The notes under the pieces were generated by a model. That model was not told the DNA's origin, ran no database searches, and saw only the letters and a list, made by a program, of their open reading frames with translations. A stretch of 11,890 nucleotides of DNA from the NCBI RefSeq assembly GCF_043424415.1, contig NZ_JBHWOO010000017.1:1-11890 (forward strand), written 5' to 3'. Below, piece after piece: positions 6,669 to 11,890 of this stretch; positions within the stretch are counted from its first letter, which is position 1; each line of letters begins with the position of its first letter. Both the position numbers and the translations under genes were made by a program. Origin of the DNA: Luteococcus sp043424415. Lineage in GTDB: Bacteria > Actinomycetota > Actinomycetes > Propionibacteriales > Propionibacteriaceae.

Positions 6669-8183
6669 TCAGCGGACGACGCCGAGGGCCTGGCCGACGA
6701 TGCCGAACAGGTCGGTGTTCTCGATCGAGCCAGAGACCTTGGACGATCCGGGGCCGTAGCCGTAGACGGGGACGTCGGCGCCGGTGTGGTTGCCCGAGAG
6801 GTAGCTCAGCCACAGGCTGGCCTCGGGGGTGCCGTCGGCGACACCGGCGGCGTCATCGGGGGTGCGGAAGGTGGCGGGGCCGAAGTTGGCCGCATCGTCC
6901 TTGCCGGCGCCGTTGATGATGCCGCTGGAGCGCTTGGGGTCGAGTGCACTGCCCTTGGCCCGGCTGGGGACGGAGTTGTTGGCCGGGTTGCCGGAGTCAA
7001 CATTGGCCGGCGGGGTGGCGGCCTCGGCGTTGGTGTAGGTGCCCTTCTCGATGATGTTGAAACCGGCGCACTCGTGGTCGGCGGTCACGATCACCAGGGT
7101 GTGCTTGTCGCGCTTGGCGAAGTCGAGGGCCACGCGCACGGCCTCGTCGAAGGCCTTGGTCTCCTCCAGCGTCTGGGCGGCGTCATTGGCGTGCGAACGC
7201 TTGTCGATCAGGGCACCCTCCACCTGGAGGTAGAAGCCCTTCTTACCCTTCTTGCTGTCGAGCAGCTCAATCGACTTGCGGGTCATCTCCGCGACGGTGG
7301 GCTCCTTGGCCCCGGGGGCGGTGGGGTTCTCGCGCTTGGACTTCTCGATGGTCAGGTTGCCCTTGTTGTACAGGGCGAAGACCTTCTTCTGGGGGCCGCG
7401 GCGCGAGGTCTTCACGCGGTTCATGTCGGCCTCGGTGGCCACGCGCTGGGCGGCCGGGGAGCCGAGAACGGTGTAGCCGTTGTCCTTGAGGGCCTTCTCG
7501 TCGGCGGCGTCGAAGCGCGACAGGCCGCCGCCCATGATGACATCAGCAGTGTTGTTGCGGGCGATCTGGTCTGCGACCGGGGTGACCCGCAGGTCGGTGG
7601 TGGGCAGCTCGGTGCCGGTCACCTCGGTGTTCTGGCAGGCCTTGGCGGAGTATTCGGGGCCCTGGCAGCCGCGCATGAGCACGTGGCTCATCTGGCCGGC
7701 CGGGGTGGCGTCGGTGATCTCGGCGGTGGAGACATTGCCGGTGCGGTAGCCGGCCTTCTTGGCCAGCTCCATCACCGTGGCGTGGGACTTGCCCTTGCCG
7801 TCGACGGCCAGGGCGGCGTTGTAGGTCTTCTGGCCGGTGGTCCATGCGGTGGCGGCCGAGGCGGAGTCGGTGACGTAGTTGGGCACGAAGTCCGGCTCGC
7901 CGGGCTGGCCCGAGTTGGGCTCGATGGAATAGGTGCGGTTCTGCCCGACATGGGGCATGGTCTCCATCACCAGCTTGCCGTCGGCGCCGTAGTAGCGCTC
8001 GCGGGCGGCGGTCACGTGGGTGCGGCCCATGCCGTCGCCCAACAGGTAGATGACATTGCGGATCTCGCGCTGGTCACTTCCGCGTTGGGCATTGTGCTGT
8101 GCTGTGGCGACGCCTGCTGTGGCGCTGGCGCCAAGGGTTGCCACGGCGACGGCGGCCGCGGCGAGACGAAAGGTACGAGACAT
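6669..8183 (-). CDS. phoA: secreted alkaline phosphatase, PhoA family
   Basis: This enzyme releases phosphate from phosphomonoesters outside the cell, with two zinc ions and one magnesium ion. The 504-residue precursor has a Sec signal peptide, likely cut near ATA|QHN (about 28). Residues equivalent to the E. coli active site are visible: D50 in LLGDGMG, nucleophile S107 in VTDSASAATAWTTG, D158 and T160 in EITDATPA, and substrate-binding R171. Further on are E322, D327, K328 and H331 in VEGALIDKRSHAND, D369–H370 in TADHECAG, and H466 in GNHTGAD. C173 and C183 match the first E. coli disulfide. In E. coli residue 330 is Asp, here Ser. GAGGAAG before the ATG fixes the start. The gene is divergent from the XRE–murA gene, and a possible Pho box lies upstream, suggesting induction by phosphate starvation. 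A hairpin follows. Confidence 0.97.
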   Translation of the reverse strand: MSRTFRLAAAAVAVATLGASATAGVATAQHNAQRGSDQREIRNVIYLLGDGMGRTHVTAARERYYGADGKLVMETMPHVGQNRTYSIEPNSGQPGEPDFVPNYVTDSASAATAWTTGQKTYNAALAVDGKGKSHATVMELAKKAGYRTGNVSTAEITDATPAGQMSHVLMRGCQGPEYSAKACQNTEVTGTELPTTDLRVTPVADQIARNNTADVIMGGGLSRFDAADEKALKDNGYTVLGSPAAQRVATEADMNRVKTSRRGPQKKVFALYNKGNLTIEKSKRENPTAPGAKEPTVAEMTRKSIELLDSKKGKKGFYLQVEGALIDKRSHANDAAQTLEETKAFDEAVRVALDFAKRDKHTLVIVTADHECAGFNIIEKGTYTNAEAATPPANVDSGNPANNSVPSRAKGSALDPKRSSGIINGAGKDDAANFGPATFRTPDDAAGVADGTPEASLWLSYLSGNHTGADVPVYGYGPGSSKVSGSIENTDLFGIVGQALGVVR

Positions 8184-8268
8184 GCTGCTTCCTCAGGGGG
8201 GATGCGCGGCGACGGGTGCGTCGCGTCGCCTCGACGCTAGTGAGGCCAACCCCGCCAGTACGACGCCG

Positions 8269-8290
8269 TGTCGCTGACGTTCGCATGAAC
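8269..8290 (-). promoter_or_regulatory. possible PhoP-binding repeat upstream of phoA
   Basis: On the minus strand GTTCATGCGAA (8290–8280) is followed directly by CGTCAGCGACA (8279–8269). Both carry TCA at the same place in an 11-nt period, as in actinobacterial Pho boxes built from GTTCA-type 11-bp repeats. The second unit is a poor match. It lies about 85 nt before the phoA start. No clear -10 follows, though TACTGG at 8260–8255 is possible. Confidence 0.3.
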
Positions 8291-8357
8291 AGTGGGTATC
8301 CGGCGGCGGGACTGGGCACCTCCGTCGACTCGGCAGGAAACTCCGGGTAACGCGCGA

Positions 8358-8385
8358 TTGAATTATCTCAGTTGTGAGTTATCCT
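8358..8385 (+). promoter_or_regulatory. promoter of the XRE–murA gene, probably leaderless
   Basis: TTGAAT (8358–8363) and TATCCT (8380–8385) are 16 nt apart. The -10 ends exactly 7 nt before the GTG start, and there is no Shine–Dalgarno. This AT-rich patch stands out from its GC-rich surroundings. It is the best promoter match among the protein genes here. Confidence 0.65.
8363..8382. promoter_or_regulatory. imperfect palindrome inside the XRE–murA promoter, candidate operator
   Basis: TTATCTCA and TGAGTTAT flank a 4-nt centre GTTG. The inner four bases of each arm (CTCA/TGAG) pair perfectly and two of the outer four pairs also match. It fills the space between the -35 and -10, where a bound repressor would block transcription. 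The gene's own XRE domain is the natural candidate to bind it; this is inference. Confidence 0.35.
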
Positions 8386-8392
8386 GACTGGT

Positions 8393-9922
8393 GTGACTGA
8401 GACGACTCCCGCATCCATCGGCAGACTGATCCGCGACGCGCGCAAGCAGCGCGGCCTGACGCAACACCAGCTGGCCGACGTGCTGAACACCTCCCAGAGC
8501 GCAGTGCACCGCATCGAGGCCGGCAACCAGAACCTGAGCCTCGACATGATCAACCGCATCGCCGAGGCCCTCGAGTCCCCGCTGATCACGCCGGCGACCA
8601 CCGGGACGATGAACTTTCGTGTCCAGGGCGGCGGCGCCCTGTCGGGCTCGATCGACGTGCGCTCCAGCAAGAATGCGGCCGTCGCGCTGCTGTGCGGCAG
8701 CCTGATCAACCGGGGCAAGACAGTCCTGCGCGGGATAGCCCGCATCGAGGAGGTCAACCGGCTGCTCGAAGTGCTCACCAGCATCGGCGTGGAGGCCACC
8801 TGGAATGACGAGCACACCGACCTGACGCTGCGCCGCCCGGCCGACCTCGACCTGGCCGCGATGGACGTGACCGCGGCTCGTCGCACCCGCAGCATCATCA
8901 TGTTCATGGGACCGCTGCTGCGCCAGCACCCGAGCTTCCAGCTGCCCTATGCCGGAGGCTGCAACCTGGGCGCGCGCACCATCGAGCCCCACCTGCAGGT
9001 GCTACGACCCTTCGGGCTCGAGGTGGAGGCCACCGAGGGCTACTACCAGGCCGACGTGGACACCGCCAGCGTCAAGCAGGTGCGCCACATCACGCTCACC
9101 GAACGCGGTGACACTGTCACCGAGAATGCGCTGCTGGCCGCCGCCCAGACCCCGGGCCTGACGGTGCTGCGCAATGCCTCGCCCAACTACATGGTCCAGG
9201 ACCTGTGCGTCTTCCTGCAGATGCTCGGCGTCCAGATCGACGGCATCGGCACCACCACGCTCAAGGTCACGGGCGTGGAGCACATCGACGTCGACGTCGA
9301 GTACGACATCAGCGAGGACCCGATCGAGGCGATGAGCCTGCTGACCGCGGCGATCGTCACCGACAGCGAGCTGACCGTGCAGCGCTGCCCCATCGAGTTC
9401 CTGGAGATCGAGCTGGCGATCCTGGAGGAGATGGGCCTGAAGTACACGATGAGCGAGGAGTACCCCAGCCGCAACCAGTTCACCCGATTGGTGGACATCA
9501 CGGTGCACCCGTGCCAGCTGAAGGCGCCGCAGGACAAGATCCACCCGCTGCCCTTCCCCGGCCTCAACATCGACAACCTGCCCTTCTTCGCGGTCATCGC
9601 CGCCCAGGCCGAGGGCCAGTCGCTGATCCACGACTGGGTCTACGAGAACCGGGCCATCCACCTGCTGGAGCTGAACAAACTGGGCGCCAACGTGCAGCTG
9701 CTCGATCCGCACCGCCTGATCGTGGCCGGGCCCACCCGCTGGCGTGGACGTGACCTCGTGTGCCCGCCGGCCCTGCGTCCTGCCGTCTGCCTGCTGCTGG
9801 CTGCACTGGCCGCCCGCGGCGAGACGGTCCTGCGCGATGTCTACGTGATCAACCGCGGCTATGAGGATCTGCCGATGCGCCTGAACAAGCTGGGCGCCCA
9901 CATCGAGGTCTTCCACGAGTGA
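8393..9922 (+). CDS. XRE-type HTH fused to a MurA-type UDP-GlcNAc enolpyruvyl transferase
   Basis: This 509-residue protein joins two domains. Residues about 6–62 are an XRE helix-turn-helix (IGRLIRDARKQRGLTQHQLADVL, then the recognition helix in TSQSAVHRIEAG). Residues about 75–509 are a complete MurA/EPSP-synthase fold. MurA transfers enolpyruvate from PEP to UDP-GlcNAc, the first committed step of peptidoglycan synthesis. Catalytic residues appear kept: K93–N94 in SSKNA (E. coli K22–N23), R166 (R91), C190 and R195 in GGCNLGAR (C115, R120), and R420 in ENRAIHLLELNKLGA (R397). C190 predicts fosfomycin sensitivity if active. Similar fusions occur in other actinobacteria, usually beside a separate murA elsewhere, so this may be a paralogue or a regulator. 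The GTG start lacks a Shine–Dalgarno but follows a good promoter by 7 nt. Whether it catalyses, regulates or does both cannot be told from sequence. Confidence 0.93.
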   Translation: MTETTPASIGRLIRDARKQRGLTQHQLADVLNTSQSAVHRIEAGNQNLSLDMINRIAEALESPLITPATTGTMNFRVQGGGALSGSIDVRSSKNAAVALLCGSLINRGKTVLRGIARIEEVNRLLEVLTSIGVEATWNDEHTDLTLRRPADLDLAAMDVTAARRTRSIIMFMGPLLRQHPSFQLPYAGGCNLGARTIEPHLQVLRPFGLEVEATEGYYQADVDTASVKQVRHITLTERGDTVTENALLAAAQTPGLTVLRNASPNYMVQDLCVFLQMLGVQIDGIGTTTLKVTGVEHIDVDVEYDISEDPIEAMSLLTAAIVTDSELTVQRCPIEFLEIELAILEEMGLKYTMSEEYPSRNQFTRLVDITVHPCQLKAPQDKIHPLPFPGLNIDNLPFFAVIAAQAEGQSLIHDWVYENRAIHLLELNKLGANVQLLDPHRLIVAGPTRWRGRDLVCPPALRPAVCLLLAALAARGETVLRDVYVINRGYEDLPMRLNKLGAHIEVFHE

Positions 9923-9931
9923 TGCGTCCGG

Positions 9932-9961
9932 CCTGGACCTTCGTCATGGCGAAGGTTCAGG
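9932..9961. terminator. shared hairpin between convergent genes
   Basis: CCTGGACCTTCG (9932–9943) and CGAAGGTTCAGG (9950–9961) form a 12-bp stem with one G·U or A·C pair depending on strand, and a 6-nt loop. It starts 10 nt after the XRE–murA stop and overlaps the stop codon of the convergent phosphoesterase gene (9957–9959). No strong T-tract is present on either side. It probably ends transcription in both directions. Confidence 0.65.
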
Positions 9962-10484
9962 TCGACAGCCACCACCGGTGGCAGAGCCGGGTGTTGCCCG
10001 ACTCGTACCAGACGAGGTCGACGGCCTCGATCCTGGACGAGCAGGGCAGCACCCGGCTCGTCCATTCCCGGACACTGGCAAGACTGACTCCGGGACCGAG
10101 CGCGTCGAGGGTCAGGTGGGGCACCGGGCGGTGGAGACCGCCGTAGGGCACCACATCCGGGAAGAGCGTGCACATCCTTGCCGTCAGCGCGCGCAGGGCA
10201 TCCTCGGGTTCGGGGCGGCTGTGCACCAGGCCGTTGGGGAAGAGCTCGGCTGTGCCCAAGGTGACCTCGAAAGGTGCCGTCCCGAACAGGCCTTCGGCGA
10301 CCAGCGCCAGGTCGGGCAGGCTGGCGAAGGGAGCCAGCACGGTGATGTGGGCATGGACGAAGTCCGCGTCGGCCACATCGCTGGTCCCGAGGAAGCCCGG
10401 GTCGTAGTGGGCGGTGCGGGAGCGCACGAAGTCCTCGAGCGCCGGCACCGGGAGCTGCAGCACTGCATGTCCGGGGTACTGCAT
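9957..10484 (-). CDS. 2H phosphoesterase superfamily protein (LigT/2'-5' RNA ligase-like)
   Basis: The 175-residue product has the two hallmark H-x-T motifs of the 2H superfamily: HAHITVLAPF (H46, T48) and PHLTLD (H123, T125), about 77 residues apart. Members hydrolyse cyclic or 2'-5' phosphodiester bonds in RNA or nucleotides, for example opening 2',3'-cyclic phosphates, or act in reverse as RNA ligases. Length fits the small bacterial members. No signal peptide is seen, so it should be cytosolic. AAGGA six bases before the ATG supports the start. It lies 56 nt downstream of pdxY on the same strand and is probably co-transcribed, though no functional link to vitamin B6 is obvious. Its stop codon sits inside the terminator hairpin shared with XRE–murA. 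Superfamily is clear; substrate is unknown. Confidence 0.88.
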   Translation of the reverse strand: MQYPGHAVLQLPVPALEDFVRSRTAHYDPGFLGTSDVADADFVHAHITVLAPFASLPDLALVAEGLFGTAPFEVTLGTAELFPNGLVHSRPEPEDALRALTARMCTLFPDVVPYGGLHRPVPHLTLDALGPGVSLASVREWTSRVLPCSSRIEAVDLVWYESGNTRLCHRWWLST

Positions 10485-10540
10485 CGTGGTCCTTTCCGCT
10501 GCCCCGCGAGCCGGCCCAGACCGCGGCCGCGGATGCTGAC

Positions 10541-11392
10541 TCAGACCGGCACCGCCCGGAAGGTGTGCTGCGGTGTGGTGAAGCAGTCCTGGCTGGAGAC
10601 CAGGGCGAGCTCCTCACGGCCGGAGTCCGCGGTGGCACGCAGCAGCGAGTAGACGATCGAGGCCGTGGCGGACAGCGCCTGCTGGGCCGATCCGGTGCGC
10701 AGCAGGTGGGCGAGGAAGCAGGCCGTGGTGACATCACCCGACCCGGTGAAGGCGCGCTCGATCATCGGCGTCTCCACCTTCCACGCCCCGTCGGCGGTGA
10801 CTGCGACCATGCGCATCACGTCCTGGCTGCTGCCCGGGTCGGTGACCGAGGTCACCAGGACCGTCTGCGGTCCACGGGCGCGCACGTCGTGGGCGGCCGC
10901 GACCACGTCGTCCAGTCCCGAGGTCTCCCGTCCGGCCAGGAACTCGAGCTCGAACAGGTTCGGGGTGAGCACGTCGGCCTGGGGCAGCACCTGGTCGCGC
11001 ATGAACTCCGGGATGCCGGGCAGGCAGTAGAAGCCGCGACCGACGTCGCCCATCACCGGGTCGCAGCAGTAGATGGCCGCAGGGTTGCGGCGCTTGACCA
11101 GCTCGGCGGTCTCGAGGATCACCGCACCCACGTCCGGTCCGCCCTGGTAGCCGGTGAGCAGCGCATCGACCTGGTCCACCACTTGCCTGTCGTCGATGCC
11201 GTGGACCACCTCGCGCACCTGGTCTGCCGGGATCAGGGGTCCGCGCCAGTCGCCGTAACCGGTGTGGTTGCTGAAGTTGACCGTCAGTACGGGCCACACT
11301 TCCACGCCCATGCGCTGCAGGGGGAAGACGGCGGCCGAATTGCCCGCATGCCCGTAGGCGACGGCTGACTGGATGGAGAGGATGGTGGTCAC
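10541..11392 (-). CDS. pdxY: pyridoxal kinase (PdxY type)
   Basis: This ribokinase-family enzyme phosphorylates pyridoxal with ATP to make pyridoxal 5'-phosphate in the B6 salvage pathway. The 283-residue product, close to the 287 of E. coli PdxY, begins with ILSIQSAVAYGHAGNSAAVFPLQ, the substrate-binding start of the family. It has NFSNHTGYG, the DPVMGDVGRGFY segment (111–122), TPNLFELEFLAG (143–154), and the anion-hole and catalytic motif FTGSGD with D220. It is cytosolic. GTG at 11392 is chosen because homology begins at the next codons. The longer open frame upstream is low-complexity and runs through a divergent promoter region. No good Shine–Dalgarno is near, but CAGAAT ends 7 nt before the GTG. 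It is divergent from the membrane-protein gene and followed by the 2H phosphoesterase gene. Confidence 0.94.
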   Translation of the reverse strand: MTTILSIQSAVAYGHAGNSAAVFPLQRMGVEVWPVLTVNFSNHTGYGDWRGPLIPADQVREVVHGIDDRQVVDQVDALLTGYQGGPDVGAVILETAELVKRRNPAAIYCCDPVMGDVGRGFYCLPGIPEFMRDQVLPQADVLTPNLFELEFLAGRETSGLDDVVAAAHDVRARGPQTVLVTSVTDPGSSQDVMRMVAVTADGAWKVETPMIERAFTGSGDVTTACFLAHLLRTGSAQQALSATASIVYSLLRATADSGREELALVSSQDCFTTPQHTFRAVPV

Positions 11393-11399
11393 CGGTGTG

Positions 11400-11405
11400 A
11401 TTCTG
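11400..11405 (-). promoter_or_regulatory. -10-like element for a leaderless pdxY transcript
   Basis: CAGAAT on the minus strand differs from TAGAAT at one base and ends 7 nt (CACACCG) before the GTG of pdxY. No -35 is evident. It gains weight only because the same spacing recurs at three other genes here. Confidence 0.3.
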
Positions 11406-11455
11406 CCACCTGCGGCCCCTCGACTCCTGCTGGCGGCACACTCCTGGAGGACTGT

Positions 11456-11475
11456 TCTGCCCCTGTGGGGGCAGA
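11456..11475. other. perfect hairpin in the divergent pdxY region
   Basis: TCTGCCCC and GGGGCAGA form a perfect 8-bp inverted repeat around TGTG. It lies 64 nt from the pdxY start and 57 nt from the membrane-protein start. With no T-tract in either direction, an operator is as likely as a terminator. Confidence 0.45.
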
Positions 11476-11517
11476 CCGGCTCCACCCTCGGGCCGTTGGG
11501 AGGGGGTCGTCGGCTCT

Positions 11518-11529
11518 GGCAAGCTTGCC
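11518..11529. promoter_or_regulatory. 12-bp palindrome just before the membrane-protein start
   Basis: GGCAAGCTTGCC is a perfect 12-bp palindrome ending 2 nt before the ATG at 11532. It occupies the place of the missing Shine–Dalgarno and could be an operator or could occlude the start. Function is unproven. Confidence 0.3.
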
Positions 11530-11531
11530 CC

Positions 11532-11890
11532 ATGCAGGAATCGACCACCACCGAGCCGGCGCGCCGGTTGCGCCCGGCCCATGAGTGGCCGAGGGAACGC
11601 TGGGCCTGGCGTGGGCGTGTGCGGGCCAATCCGGTCGCCTACTTCTGGTACCGGCTGGGCGTCGCCCTCGTCGGTGGGTTGATGATGCTCGGTGCCATGC
11701 TGACCGGATGGCTTCCCGGGCCGGGCGGGATCCCCCTGTTCATGCTGGGACTGCTCGTGCTGTCCAGCGAGTTCGTCTGGGCGCATGGAGTGATGCTGTG
11801 GTTCCGGCGCCAGTTCGAGCGCTTCGCGGCCCTGCCGACCGGGACCAAGCGCTGGCTGACCCTCGCCACGGTGCTGGCCGTGCTGGCCAC
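11532..11890 (+). CDS. PGPGW-type small membrane protein, 3' end beyond window
   Basis: The frame is open from the ATG to the window edge, giving 119 residues without a stop. A basic, Trp-rich N-terminus (RERWAWRGRVRANP) precedes membrane segment one (about 41–60), then LPGPGGIPLFMLGL, a second membrane segment (about 67–83), a basic cytosolic stretch with WFRRQFERF, and the start of a third segment near 108. The PGPG turn between the first two segments matches the actinobacterial PGPGW/TIGR02611 family of unknown function, here with Gly in place of the Trp. No Shine–Dalgarno is seen; the ATG is preferred because it precedes the typical basic N-terminus and follows the divergent intergenic region. 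No function is known to me. Confidence 0.8.
   Translation, partial: MQESTTTEPARRLRPAHEWPRERWAWRGRVRANPVAYFWYRLGVALVGGLMMLGAMLTGWLPGPGGIPLFMLGLLVLSSEFVWAHGVMLWFRRQFERFAALPTGTKRWLTLATVLAVLA

Noticed and set aside
5970..8240. A 756-codon plus-strand open frame opposite the lipoprotein and phoA genes
   Set aside because: It is the complement of two well-supported minus-strand genes. Its translation is low-complexity Gly/Ala/Val and matches no fold; high GC makes such frames long.
10521..10532. The palindrome CCGCGGCCGCGG between pdxY and the 2H gene
   Set aside because: Pure G/C palindromes of this size are expected now and then at this GC content, and no promoter or start lies next to it.
11393..11629. 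A longer start for pdxY
   Set aside because: PdxY homology starts right at the GTG at 11392, and the extension would cover the divergent promoter region.

Overview
The window comes from a high-GC Gram-positive bacterium, most likely an actinobacterium of the Propionibacteriaceae or a close relative. The partial 16S rRNA carries the propionibacterial form of the 515–530 region (GCCGCGGTGATACG), the rRNA leader holds the actinobacterial motif TTGAGAACTCAACAG, and the proteins look actinobacterial (an XRE–MurA fusion, a PGPGW-type membrane protein, Ala/Arg/Pro-rich genes). I cannot fix the genus. I see no mobile element, phage gene or CRISPR array; this looks like ordinary chromosome beside an rRNA operon.

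Layout. Positions 1–667 hold the 5' part of a 16S rRNA gene on the minus strand. The window begins inside it, and the first few bases look anomalous. Positions 668–1281 carry no protein gene. They hold the rRNA leader, with two boxA-like repeats and the conserved actinobacterial motif, and three tandem promoter candidates, all with 17-nt spacers. From 1282 to 8183 all genes lie on the minus strand. In transcription order they are a secreted alkaline phosphatase, a small lipoprotein, dihydrolipoyl dehydrogenase, a Tat-type lipoprotein of unknown function, a diacylglycerol kinase-type lipid kinase and an APP1-type HAD phosphatase, followed by the rRNA promoters. Hairpins after the alkaline phosphatase and after lpd divide this run. 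The last three genes form a tight operon (7-nt gap, then a 17-nt overlap).

Positions 8393–9922 carry one plus-strand gene, a MurA-type enolpyruvyl transferase with an XRE DNA-binding domain fused to its N-terminus. It is divergent from the alkaline phosphatase gene. It converges on a minus-strand pair, pyridoxal kinase then a 2H (LigT-like) phosphoesterase, and a hairpin sits at the convergent point. Divergent from pdxY, at the right edge, is a truncated membrane-protein gene.

How the genes work together. The clearest link is the kinase–phosphatase operon: one enzyme should make phosphatidate or a related lipid phosphate, and the other belongs to a family that removes that phosphate. The lipoprotein upstream is co-transcribed but of unknown role. 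The XRE–MurA protein may sense or regulate as well as catalyse, since its active-site residues are kept and a partial palindrome lies inside its own promoter. Four genes lack a proper Shine–Dalgarno but have a -10-like hexamer ending exactly 7 nt before the start codon, which suggests leaderless transcripts. I found no convincing wholly new system; the best leads are the lipid kinase/phosphatase operon with its duplicated gene junction and the XRE–MurA fusion.
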